From positions 1 through 59,929 of the forward strand of contig NZ_JPIM01000013.1 in NCBI RefSeq assembly GCF_000735195.1: a stretch of 59,929 bases of DNA. The letters run 5' to 3'. The notes beneath the pieces are model-generated. The model made no database searches. It was not told the DNA's origin and saw nothing but the letters and a program-made list of their open reading frames with translations. Positions 11,025 through 20,463 of the stretch are shown here, in pieces. Position numbers and translations under genes: made by a program. This DNA is from Chloroflexus sp. MS-G (GTDB lineage Bacteria > Chloroflexota > Chloroflexia > Chloroflexales > Chloroflexaceae). How positions within the stretch are numbered: position 1 is the stretch's first letter; the number at the start of each line of letters is the position of its first letter.

Positions 11025-11054
11025 TTGTGCGATATGGTTCGGTGTCTATACAAT
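11025..11054 (+). promoter_or_regulatory. Candidate promoter of the second glycan block
   Basis: TTGTGC (11025-11030) and TACAAT (11049-11054) are 18 bases apart, fitting a sigma-70-type promoter about 100 bases before the start at 11159. It is the best match in the spacer and would drive the closely packed genes up to 25099. Confidence 0.4.
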
Positions 11055-11158
11055 ACTAAAGCAAGGTCTGTCGCCTCTTCCAGACACGCATCCACGCTTA
11101 CAGACCAAAACATATTTGCAAGGCCACTATCAAGCGGTCTCATAACGTGGAGGGACAT

Positions 11159-12568
11159 TTGGAACTCAAGAACTATCTTCTTTTCGCGTGGCGTTGGGCG
11201 TGGTTAATCACGTTGTTCGCATTAGTTGGTGTTGGTATCGGCTACGCCTATTCACAAACGCAGCCAAGGTTATACGAAGCCTCAACAATGCTGATGGTCA
11301 ATCAGGATCAGGGCATCTTCGCCCGTCCTTCACCAACTCTCGAAGATTTACGGGCCCGTGAACGTTACGCTCTAACGGTACGAGAATTGCTTTTAGTTCG
11401 GCCAGTGCTCGAACGGGCTGCGGGAATGGTGGAAGGAGTAACACCTGCACAATTGGCAGTTCGTAGCAGTACTAAAGAGGTTGGTAAGACTGAACTGTTC
11501 CTCCTTTCAGTGCGCGATACTGATCGGCAACGGGCTATCAAGTTAGCCGATGCAATTGTAGCTTCATTCCAGGCTCTGGAACGTGATTTGCTTGATAACC
11601 CCTATGCACAAGCATCCACACTTATCGTCGTTGATCCGGCGTATGCCAAACGTACTCCGGTCAGTCCTGATTACACCCGCAATATGATCCTCAGCGCATT
11701 CATTGCGGTTTTGATCGCAATTGTCATTGGCTTTCTGTATGACTATTTCAATACCCGGATCCGCGACGAAAACGATCTCGACCGCCGTGGTGGGGGACGC
11801 CCATTGCTGACGGTTGGGAAACTCAAAGGCACAACACCAACTGCGCAACTAGTCACGTTACATGACCCTACTTCACTCGATGCAGAATCCTACAGAATGT
11901 TCCGGCTGTACCTCGATACATTACCTGCCGATGAACGTCCACACGTGATCGCCGTCATCAGTGCCGACAGCGGCGAAGGTCGTAGTCTGACGGCGGCTAA
12001 CCTGGCGGTAGGGCTGGCCCAAACCGGACGGCGGGTACTGTTGGTTGATGCGAATCTCCGTGCGCCAACGTTACATACACTGTTCGACATCCCCAACCAG
12101 GGCGGTTTCGCCAATTTACTTAGCGGCACAGCTCAGGCTATTGAGCCGTTTCTGCGCATAACCGCTCAATCGAACCTTTACCTGCTTACAGCCGGGAACG
12201 TCGCCGGTCTACCGGCTCAGTTATTGGGGAGTCACCACCTGGACAAGACTTTAAAGGCGCTACGGCAGTATGCCGAGGTTATCATTATTGACACCGCGCC
12301 GTTGCTGATCTTTGCTGATACAACATTGCTCTTGCGGTCGGTAGATACCACGCTAGCGGTTGTGCGTTCTGGTCAAACGACAGAAGATCGTCTGCGCCAG
12401 ATGCTCGAACTCTTACGCCAGACTCAAATTGCCTGCCTGGGTATTGTGCTCAATGGAGTTGCCAGACGCCGACGTCGTCTGTTCCTTCCCAATATGCGAC
12501 CAACCCAACCGGCTACTCCTGTGGTAGTTGCCAACCGGAGTGAGATCGTTGGTGATGCAGGAGATTGA
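11159..12568 (+). CDS. Wzz/tyrosine-autokinase-like chain-length protein with altered Walker A
   Basis: I start this at TTG 11159 because GGAGGG ends four bases upstream; it gives MELKNYLLFAWRWAWLITLF, the usual beginning of Wzz proteins. A membrane helix near each end of the Wzz domain (about residues 12-31 and 178-198) brackets an outer segment. A cytoplasmic BY-kinase domain follows from about residue 255. The P-loop reads SADSGEGRSLTAANL, with Arg where GK(S/T) has Lys. The Walker A' motif reads VDANLRAPT where DADLR is usual. Walker B is VIIIDTAPLL. The C-terminal tail is Arg/Pro-rich and has no tyrosine cluster. It probably controls polymer length or export, perhaps without autokinase activity. 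Confidence 0.85.
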   Translation: MELKNYLLFAWRWAWLITLFALVGVGIGYAYSQTQPRLYEASTMLMVNQDQGIFARPSPTLEDLRARERYALTVRELLLVRPVLERAAGMVEGVTPAQLAVRSSTKEVGKTELFLLSVRDTDRQRAIKLADAIVASFQALERDLLDNPYAQASTLIVVDPAYAKRTPVSPDYTRNMILSAFIAVLIAIVIGFLYDYFNTRIRDENDLDRRGGGRPLLTVGKLKGTTPTAQLVTLHDPTSLDAESYRMFRLYLDTLPADERPHVIAVISADSGEGRSLTAANLAVGLAQTGRRVLLVDANLRAPTLHTLFDIPNQGGFANLLSGTAQAIEPFLRITAQSNLYLLTAGNVAGLPAQLLGSHHLDKTLKALRQYAEVIIIDTAPLLIFADTTLLLRSVDTTLAVVRSGQTTEDRLRQMLELLRQTQIACLGIVLNGVARRRRRLFLPNMRPTQPATPVVVANRSEIVGDAGD

Positions 12569-12571
12569 ACC

Positions 12572-14092
12572 ATGCCACGCTTTTGGCTCATTGTCATCAC
12601 AGCGCTGGGGTTGATCTTGAGCGGATGCGCTCAGCAAGTAACACCAGATACAGAACCAGCACCGACTGTCGTGGCACCAACATCAGCGTCAACGTCGGCT
12701 GAATCACCTTCTACCGCCCCAGCAATTGTGGATGGAACCTTGATTGCGCATGGGCGTGTCCAACCGATGACCGTGATCGATCTCAGCTTTGTTAATGGTG
12801 GATCGGTCAGTGAAGTGTTGGTACGACCAGGTGATCGGGTGCGCGCTGGCGACGTGATGGCTAGTCTCGATGTGCGTTTATTGAATCTCACGATTGCTGA
12901 GGCAAAAGTTGCGCTTGCGGAGGCCCAGGCGAATTACGAGCAGTTACGTAGTGGGGCAACTCCAGAGCAGATCGCACAAGCCGAGGCTGAAATCGAGCGA
13001 GCACGGGCACGTCTGGCCGATGCCCAAACAAACGTGACTCAGAGTGATATAGCCGCTGTTCAGGCCGAATTGCGTGAGGCACGCGCTGTGTTAGAGCGTT
13101 TGCAAAAGGGCATCACACCTGAAGTTCGTGCCCGATTAGAAGCTGCGATAGCCGAGAACAAGGCCCGTCTGCAAACTCGCATTAACACGCTGGCCGGTGA
13201 AAAGACGCAGCTCGAATCACAGATTGAGCGGCTGGCGAATGAGTTACGCAATGCCCAAGACGACTATTCGCGAGTCGCCTGGACGAATCAGCAGATTGTT
13301 GCTGGTGGTGGTCAACTAACCCAGGCTCAAATTGACAATGAGACACGCCTGCTGCGAGCCGTCGAAAATGCTGAACGCCGATTACAGGAAGCACGAGTAG
13401 CCCTGGAAACAGTCCGTCAAAACGAGTTCAGCGAAATCGCAGCTTACCGAGCTGAGGTAGAACAGTCGGAAGCGCTGTTGGCTGACGCATTACGTCCGGC
13501 GACACCTGATCAGATCGCGGCTGCCGAAAAGCGCATTTTGCAGGCTCAGGCCCGCCTAGCACAATTAACGATCAACCATCCCAACGAAGTAGCGGTATAC
13601 GAGGCGGAGTTGCGTAAGGCAGAAGCTGATTTGGCTCGTCTGACCGCCGACCCGACCAGTGCCCAACTTGCGATTGCCCAGGCCCGTATTGAACGAGCCG
13701 AGATTGAGCTACGACGAGCCGAACTCAATCGCGAGCGCTACCAAATTAGGGCACCGATTGATGCCACCGTTGTCACCGTGAATGTACAACCAGGCCAAAC
13801 GGTTGAGGCCAATCAACGGGTGATCACCCTGGCAACCCTCGATCAGTGGCAAATTGTGGTGACCAACCTGAGCGAGTTACACGTCAGTCTGGTACAAGAA
13901 AATGATCCGGTGACAATCAAGTTTATTGCCTTGCCCGATGTGCTCCTGAGCGGCAGGGTGAAGTATATCGAACCGGTCGGTTTAGAGACAGGCATCGGCA
14001 CGACTTACACGGTACGGATTATCCCTGACAGTTGGGATCAACGTCTCCGGTGGAACATGAACGCTCAGGTCGTCTTTGCAACCAGTAAATAA
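12572..14092 (+). CDS. HlyD-like membrane fusion lipoprotein
   Basis: The 506-residue protein has a lipoprotein signal with lipobox LSGC (Cys19), then a Thr/Ser/Pro linker. The first half of a barrel-sandwich (lipoyl-like) domain follows (VSEVLVRPGDRVRAGDVMASL, about residues 74-94). A very long Ala/Glu/Arg heptad region (about residues 105-385) should form an alpha-helical coiled-coil hairpin. The second lipoyl half (IRAPIDATVVTVNVQPGQTV) and a beta-barrel close it. This is the adaptor architecture of HlyD/MacA-type exporters. It follows the Wzz-like gene by three bases, which suggests a role in carrying polymer across the envelope; no ABC transporter or outer-membrane channel is seen in the window. 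Confidence 0.87.
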   Translation: MPRFWLIVITALGLILSGCAQQVTPDTEPAPTVVAPTSASTSAESPSTAPAIVDGTLIAHGRVQPMTVIDLSFVNGGSVSEVLVRPGDRVRAGDVMASLDVRLLNLTIAEAKVALAEAQANYEQLRSGATPEQIAQAEAEIERARARLADAQTNVTQSDIAAVQAELREARAVLERLQKGITPEVRARLEAAIAENKARLQTRINTLAGEKTQLESQIERLANELRNAQDDYSRVAWTNQQIVAGGGQLTQAQIDNETRLLRAVENAERRLQEARVALETVRQNEFSEIAAYRAEVEQSEALLADALRPATPDQIAAAEKRILQAQARLAQLTINHPNEVAVYEAELRKAEADLARLTADPTSAQLAIAQARIERAEIELRRAELNRERYQIRAPIDATVVTVNVQPGQTVEANQRVITLATLDQWQIVVTNLSELHVSLVQENDPVTIKFIALPDVLLSGRVKYIEPVGLETGIGTTYTVRIIPDSWDQRLRWNMNAQVVFATSK

Positions 14093-14113
14093 CCATCCTA
14101 AAGGAGGTAACGA

Positions 14114-15154
14114 ATGACGGACACAAGAACCCCCCATGCGCTCATCACCGGTGGTGCTGGCTATATCGGCTCACTGTTGACCGGTGTACTCTTAAACCAG
14201 GGATGGTCGGTTACAGTTGTCGATGACCTTCTTTTTGGCGGTACTTCACTCTTGGGATACTGGTACCACCCACGATTCCGCTTTGCTAAGGGAGACATTT
14301 GCGATCCGGCAACCTTGCGCGCCAGTGTCGAAGGTATTGCAGTCGGTGATTTACCGGCAACACACTTCGATGCGGTTATTCATTTAGCGGCAATTGTTGG
14401 CTTCCCAGCCTGTCAGATGGTAGGGCCGCAGGTGGCCTGGCGCTATAACTTTGAAGGAACGAAGCGAGTCTTCGCGGCTGCCGATGCCGGACGAGTTGAA
14501 CGATTCATTTTTGCCTCGACCTACAGCAATTACGGCCTCTCGCCTGACGGGTCGCCGGTAACCGAAGAATCGCCACTGAATCCACAATCACTCTACGCCG
14601 AAACGAAAATTGCCGCTGAGCAATATTTACGCGATCAAACGACCGGTTCAGTGACAACGCCGATCCTCTTCCGCTTCGCGACCCTGTTTGGCGTATCACC
14701 ACGCACCCGTTTCGATCTGATAATCAATCAGTTTGTCCTTGAAGCGATTACGCGCCGTAAATTGATCATTTATCAGCGAGGGTACGCACGTTCGTTCGTG
14801 CATGTGCGTGATGTGTGTGATGCAATTTTGCTTGGTTTAGAAGCACCGAAAGCGACTGTGAATCGCGAGATTTTCAATGTCGGTGGTGACGAAGGTAACT
14901 ACACCAAAGATGAGATTGTAGCCCTGGTCCAACGTCACGTTGAAGGAACGGTTGTTGAATACAAAGACCTGACCTTCGGTGGTGATATGCGTGATATTCG
15001 GGTGTCGTTTGCCAAGATTCGCGAGCGGCTTGGCTTTCGACCACGGATCAGTGTCGAACAGGGCATTCGCGAGGTAGCCGGTGTATTGCTCAAGGGTGTC
15101 ATCAAAGATGCACTCGACAGTCAGTATCGCAACGCTCAGTTTATCATTCAGTAA
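14114..15154 (+). CDS. NAD-dependent nucleotide-sugar epimerase/dehydratase
   Basis: This extended short-chain dehydrogenase (346 residues) has the Rossmann motif ITGGAGYIGSLLTGVL (about residues 12-27) and the catalytic triad with Ser/Thr in FASTYSNYG and YAETK (Tyr and Lys, about residues 160-164). An unusually strong AAAGGAGG precedes the ATG. Members interconvert or dehydrate UDP-, dTDP- or GDP-hexoses. The sequence resembles UDP-glucose-4-epimerase-like proteins found in polysaccharide loci, but the exact substrate is not determinable. It precedes GDP-fucose synthase by 21 bases. Confidence 0.82.
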   Translation: MTDTRTPHALITGGAGYIGSLLTGVLLNQGWSVTVVDDLLFGGTSLLGYWYHPRFRFAKGDICDPATLRASVEGIAVGDLPATHFDAVIHLAAIVGFPACQMVGPQVAWRYNFEGTKRVFAAADAGRVERFIFASTYSNYGLSPDGSPVTEESPLNPQSLYAETKIAAEQYLRDQTTGSVTTPILFRFATLFGVSPRTRFDLIINQFVLEAITRRKLIIYQRGYARSFVHVRDVCDAILLGLEAPKATVNREIFNVGGDEGNYTKDEIVALVQRHVEGTVVEYKDLTFGGDMRDIRVSFAKIRERLGFRPRISVEQGIREVAGVLLKGVIKDALDSQYRNAQFIIQ

Positions 15155-16183
<1,029 letters not shown>

Positions 16184-16184
16184 T

Positions 16185-17099
16185 ATGTCGGTAGTATCTC
16201 GTTCGTTACCAACAATTACCGATCTGCCACCACCCCCGCCTGATCGAGTCGGTTGGCCCTGGACGGTGGCTACACCACCGGCAGCACCAACTCTGCCTGA
16301 TGGGCGGCCTTGGCCGCGTATTACGATTGTCACCCCTTCATACCAACAGGCAGCTTATCTCGAAGAAGCGATGCGTTCAGTGTTGCTACAGGGCTATCCG
16401 AATCTTGAGTATATCGTGATGGATGGCGGTAGTCGGGACGGCAGTGTTGAGATTATTCAGCGCTACGCACCGTGGCTAAGCTACTGGCAGTCACAACCTG
16501 ACGGCGGGCAATCAGCAGCCCTGGCCGATGGCTTTGCCCGTGCAACCGGGGAGATTCTGGCCTGGATCAATTCGGATGACCGGTTACAGCCTAGTGCATT
16601 ACAGCGTGTCGGTCGCTTCTTTGCCCGTCGGCCCTGGCTGGCCTTCGCGAATGGTGATGTCAACTTTATCGACGCTGACGGACGAGTGACGGCTCGTATC
16701 TTCGCTTTACCGCCTAATGCAACGCTGACTGCTCAGTTGGGTGTACACCGCTGGCCCCAGCAAGGGTGTTTCTGGCGGCGCAGTGTTTACGAAAAGGTGG
16801 GAGGTATTGATCGACGATTGCGCTTCTGTATGGATCGTGACCTGTTCATTCGCCTGAGTAGTGCTGGCCCCAGCCGCCGTATCCCTGGGCCGCCGTTGGG
16901 TGATTTTCGTCTGCACGAAGAGGCCAAAACTGCCACCTTACAGACCGTCTGGCAACGAGAACATGCGCTGTTACAGCGTCGTTATGCCCAACCAATGGAT
17001 GCTTATCGCTATGCAGGGTTGCGGGTGGTCTGGTGGCTCTGGCAAAAACACGCTAGTTTTCGCAATCGGCTTTATCACGCTTATGGCATTGAATGCTAG
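16185..17099 (+). CDS. Glycosyltransferase family 2
   Basis: A GT2 enzyme of 304 residues from the ATG at 16185, one base after the previous stop; an upstream GTG at 16161 would overlap that gene and is less likely. It has a Pro-rich N-terminus, then ITIVTPSYQQAAYLEEAM, YIVMDGGSRDGS and the metal motif WINSDD in AWINSDDRL. The QPDGGQSAALADGFARATG stretch matches a large subgroup found in exopolysaccharide loci. It acts in the cytoplasm on a lipid-linked acceptor; the sugar is unknown. Confidence 0.87.
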   Translation: MSVVSRSLPTITDLPPPPPDRVGWPWTVATPPAAPTLPDGRPWPRITIVTPSYQQAAYLEEAMRSVLLQGYPNLEYIVMDGGSRDGSVEIIQRYAPWLSYWQSQPDGGQSAALADGFARATGEILAWINSDDRLQPSALQRVGRFFARRPWLAFANGDVNFIDADGRVTARIFALPPNATLTAQLGVHRWPQQGCFWRRSVYEKVGGIDRRLRFCMDRDLFIRLSSAGPSRRIPGPPLGDFRLHEEAKTATLQTVWQREHALLQRRYAQPMDAYRYAGLRVVWWLWQKHASFRNRLYHAYGIEC

Positions 17100-17111
17100 G
17101 AAGAGGACACG

Positions 17112-18467
17112 ATGATTGTTACCGGGCCGATCATCCTCAACCCGCTCGAATTAGCCGTGCTCGGACTGGTGTGTTTTTATGCGGTCTGGCGTGGTCGACC
17201 AGAGATTCCGTTAGCGATCTATCTGTCGGTCTCTTTATGGACGCGAACAGTCTTTGTCGGGCCGAGTGCAGCGACCTGGCCGTTGCTTGCTATGATCATG
17301 CTGGCCCTCATTCGGTATTTGCACATCGTGCGGCGATGGTCGTTGTTACCGCAGCGTCTTGATGCGACAACCCGGCAGATCGTACCGGCGACTGATACGT
17401 GGATCCTGCCCTGGATGGGGTTATGGTGGGGATGGGCGCTGTGCGTTCTCTTCCAGTTTGATTTGCCGAACAAAATGTCGATTGCCCGTCCATTAATACT
17501 CTACATTATCGTAGCTTCCCTCGTCATGCTGATTGCCATCCGTGATGCGGCAGCAGCGCGGCGGTTTGCAATCACGTACATACTTACCAGTGCCTATGGT
17601 CTGTATGCAGCGTTGCGTTTTATCGATGTGCCGCTCAGTTATCTGTTGAGCGATCCGGGCCTTTCCTCTCTCCCTTACCGCAATCTGGGTATTCGCGAAT
17701 ACAACTATTTCTCACACCACCTGAGTATTGCTTTTCTGTTAGGGCTTGGTCTGTTCTTGCAGACCCGTCGCCTATGGTCAATGGCAGCAATTCTTGCGCT
17801 CACACTCTTTTGTGGCTACGGCATTTTTCTCACCGGCGCCCGTCAGTCGTTGAGTGGAGCGGGAATAGCTGCGGCGCTGATCTTTACGTGGGCATTGACG
17901 CGGCAAGGAAAGAAACCATGGCGGGTGCCACTGGCAATCGCTGCTATTGTCATCATTGTGATCCTGATCTATCAGGTGGCTCCCCACCTGGTTGTGCGTG
18001 AAGGAGAGAGTGACCTTGGCGAATCGTTCAACATCTTTGAAGATCGGGGCTGGCTGTGGCTGATCGGCTGGAACTACTTTCTCGCTTCGCCGGTATGGGG
18101 CTGGGGATTTGAACAAAAACTCTGGTCACACAATATCTTTATCGGTACCCTCGCCGATCAGGGGCTGGTTGGCATGAGCTTTCTGATCGGCTATCTAATA
18201 TGGGCACTCCGCCGATTGCCAGCGGTGTGGGTACAAACCCCGACTGATGATCGCGCCGTCTGGCGAGTGGTCTTCTTTGCCCTCTTTGTCTTTGCAGTTG
18301 TTCACGGTCAGGCTTCTGGAAATACGATGTCAACCGCGCATCTACACTGGCCACTCTGGGCAGTGTGGGCACTCAGTACGGGGGTGGTAATGATTCCCAC
18401 CCGAAAACCCTTACCATTACCAGCACGTACACGGCTGCAAACCATTGCCGCAGGAGTACAGCAATGA
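17112..18467 (+). CDS. O-antigen ligase/polymerase-like membrane protein
   Basis: This 451-residue protein is strongly hydrophobic with about ten to twelve predicted membrane helices. A larger extracytoplasmic loop around residues 290-340 (EGESDLGESFNIFEDRGWLW, then GWGFEQKLWSHNIFIGTLAD) has the conserved Arg/His pattern of the Wzy/WaaL superfamily (GARQSL before it, SHN in the loop). Such proteins join undecaprenyl-linked repeat units or ligate a glycan to an acceptor at the outer face. AGGAAGAGG precedes the ATG at 17112. It is the only polymerase candidate in the window. Polymerase and ligase roles cannot be separated by sequence. Confidence 0.8.
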   Translation: MIVTGPIILNPLELAVLGLVCFYAVWRGRPEIPLAIYLSVSLWTRTVFVGPSAATWPLLAMIMLALIRYLHIVRRWSLLPQRLDATTRQIVPATDTWILPWMGLWWGWALCVLFQFDLPNKMSIARPLILYIIVASLVMLIAIRDAAAARRFAITYILTSAYGLYAALRFIDVPLSYLLSDPGLSSLPYRNLGIREYNYFSHHLSIAFLLGLGLFLQTRRLWSMAAILALTLFCGYGIFLTGARQSLSGAGIAAALIFTWALTRQGKKPWRVPLAIAAIVIIVILIYQVAPHLVVREGESDLGESFNIFEDRGWLWLIGWNYFLASPVWGWGFEQKLWSHNIFIGTLADQGLVGMSFLIGYLIWALRRLPAVWVQTPTDDRAVWRVVFFALFVFAVVHGQASGNTMSTAHLHWPLWAVWALSTGVVMIPTRKPLPLPARTRLQTIAAGVQQ

Positions 18468-19654
18468 GCAAGGCACGAATCACATTTGGCATGATTGTGC
18501 TGAACGGCGAGCCGTTTCTGCGTTACAACCTGCGCGCAATCTACCCCTATGCGCACCAGATCATCGTTGCCGAGGGAGCCAGTCCGCGTGCTGCCCATGC
18601 CGCAACCGCCGACGGGCACTCGCTGGATGGCACCTTGCAGGCACTCTACCGTTTTAAAGCTGAAGAAGACCCTGACAACAAATTGGTGATCGTCACTGCT
18701 GAGATGTGCGGGCATCGAGACGGCTTCTGGCCGGGTGAGAAAGATGAACAGAGCCGTGCGTATGCCGAACGGGCCACAGGTGACTGGTTATGGCAAGTTG
18801 ATGTCGATGAGTTTTATCATCCGACGGATATAGAACGGGTTATTGATTTCTTGCAACAGCATCCTGACACGACATGCCTCTGCTTTCGGGCATACCACTT
18901 TTGGGGTGGCTTCGATTATCTGGCCGATGGAGGTTTGTTCTGGAATCGGCAGTACCAGGGCGAACCGTGGGGCCGGTATCGGCGCGTCTTCCGCTGGCGG
19001 CCAGGGTATCGCTACGATAGCCATCGCCCGCCGACCATTGTTGATGAGCGGGGCCGGGATGTGACACGCCGACGAATGCGCTACGCCGATGCGCTGGGTG
19101 TGCGGATGTACCATTACTACATGGTCTTTCCACACCAGTTTGCGGTAAAAGGCGCCTACTATCAAAATCAACCCTGGGAACGGGAACGTGGTCGGTTACA
19201 GAAGAATCTGGCTTTGTTGCACGAAGTCAATTTGCAAAACGGGTTGCAGATTATGGATCAGTACGGTACACGCAATTGGCTTACCCGCTTTCAGGGTCAA
19301 CACCCAACGCAGATCGAAGCGTTGCGTGCCGACTTAGCGGCAGGTCGGGTTAAAGTTGAAACGCGACGAACTGATGATATTGAGCGGTTACTGGCCGATC
19401 CGCGTTACGCTGCGATGGTGCGAGCGGCTGCGCGTCAAGAGCGCTTACGAGCTTGGCGAGAACATCTGATCTATCTGCTATGGTGGCGTCACCGTCAGCG
19501 ATTGGTGCAATTGGTGCGTGAACAGACTCCTTCAGCACTGATCAAGCACTTGCCGCCTGCCTTGCAACGTAAGTTCATTCCGGAACACCGCCGCCGCTAT
19601 CAAGAACAGCTCGCCCGTTATCAGCAATCGATCCGTTCAGGAGATATGGTGTGA
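18464..19654 (+). CDS. Glycosyltransferase-like protein, GT2-related
   Basis: The ATG at 18464 overlaps the previous stop as ATGA, so translation is coupled. The 396-residue protein opens ITFGMIVLNGEPFLRYNLRA, a divergent GT2 start, followed by IIVAEGA and the acid motif WQVDVDEFYHPTD (about residues 105-117). This pattern is typical of glycosyltransferase-like proteins that act late in glycan assembly. The C-terminal third is rich in Arg, Gln and His and may bind a membrane or polymer. The acceptor is unknown, and the enzyme could be a modifying transferase and not a chain extender. Confidence 0.75.
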   Translation: MSKARITFGMIVLNGEPFLRYNLRAIYPYAHQIIVAEGASPRAAHAATADGHSLDGTLQALYRFKAEEDPDNKLVIVTAEMCGHRDGFWPGEKDEQSRAYAERATGDWLWQVDVDEFYHPTDIERVIDFLQQHPDTTCLCFRAYHFWGGFDYLADGGLFWNRQYQGEPWGRYRRVFRWRPGYRYDSHRPPTIVDERGRDVTRRRMRYADALGVRMYHYYMVFPHQFAVKGAYYQNQPWERERGRLQKNLALLHEVNLQNGLQIMDQYGTRNWLTRFQGQHPTQIEALRADLAAGRVKVETRRTDDIERLLADPRYAAMVRAAARQERLRAWREHLIYLLWWRHRQRLVQLVREQTPSALIKHLPPALQRKFIPEHRRRYQEQLARYQQSIRSGDMV

Positions 19655-20463
19655 ACCAGCCATTGTTTAGTGTTATTACAGTCACGCTTAACTGTGCCGG
19701 TGAGGCAGTAGAGACAGCGCGTAGTGTGCTGTCGCAGGATTTTCCAGCGGTTGAGTACCTGGTAAAAGATGGCTGTTCAACCGACGGTACAGCAGAACGA
19801 CTGACCGAGTTGGGGGTTCGCGTCATCGTTGCACCGGATACAGGTATCTACGATGCGATGAATCAAGGTGTTGCGCACGCTTCTGGACGTTACATCTGTT
19901 TTCTCAATGCTGGTGATCGCTTTACCGGGCCACATGTCTTGCGTGACGTGGCGACGGCCATCGAACGCTACAACGAACCAGATTTTCTGTACGGTGATGT
20001 TCGTTCCCTGGTGAACCATCCCTATCTCGGTGCCGGCAGCAACGGAAGCGGACGCTTGATCCGCTATCCAGACCGCCTGAACCGTTTCTGGCTGTACCGC
20101 AAAATGATCTGTCAACAGGTCTGGTTTGTACGCCGCGAAATCTATCTCGAGCAGCCATTCGCCACCGATTACCGCATCCTGGCCGATTACGCCTACCTGC
20201 TTGATATGGTGCTCCGACGCCGTGTTCGGTATCAGCACCTTGCACAGGAAGTAGCAATTTTTGATGGTGGTGGCATTAGTAGCCGTCCTTCACCGCGCCG
20301 TGAAGCCGAGCGTGCGCGTGCATTGGCGACGGTGTACGCGCCGTGGGAATTGCGTCTCTACGCGAGCATCTTTGGAGGGATGCGATGTCTCAACCGCACG
20401 CTTATTTACCCGATGATCCCGCTGCTACCCGAACGATGGCGCGCCCGGCTCAGCGGACTATAG
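19651..20463 (+). CDS. Glycosyltransferase family 2
   Basis: This 270-residue GT2 enzyme starts at a GTG that overlaps the preceding stop (GTGA). It has FSVITVTLNCAGEAVETARS, YLVKDGCSTDGT, and the metal-binding CFLNAGD near residue 88, where Asn-Ala-Gly-Asp replaces the usual DxD, as in the WcaA-like subgroup that reads DTGIYDAMNQG nearby. All core motifs of that subgroup are present. It overlaps the next gene by 79 bases if ATG 20385 is its start. Confidence 0.85.
   Translation: MNQPLFSVITVTLNCAGEAVETARSVLSQDFPAVEYLVKDGCSTDGTAERLTELGVRVIVAPDTGIYDAMNQGVAHASGRYICFLNAGDRFTGPHVLRDVATAIERYNEPDFLYGDVRSLVNHPYLGAGSNGSGRLIRYPDRLNRFWLYRKMICQQVWFVRREIYLEQPFATDYRILADYAYLLDMVLRRRVRYQHLAQEVAIFDGGGISSRPSPRREAERARALATVYAPWELRLYASIFGGMRCLNRTLIYPMIPLLPERWRARLSGL

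Noticed and set aside
10989..11207. A 72-codon frame upstream of the Wzz-like gene
   Set aside because: It overlaps the proposed promoter and the start of the Wzz-like gene in another frame, with no binding site.
19918..19926. Missing DxD motif in the GT2 at 19651 as a sign of inactivity
   Set aside because: LNAGD at this place is the normal form in the WcaA-like subgroup, so it does not indicate a dead enzyme.
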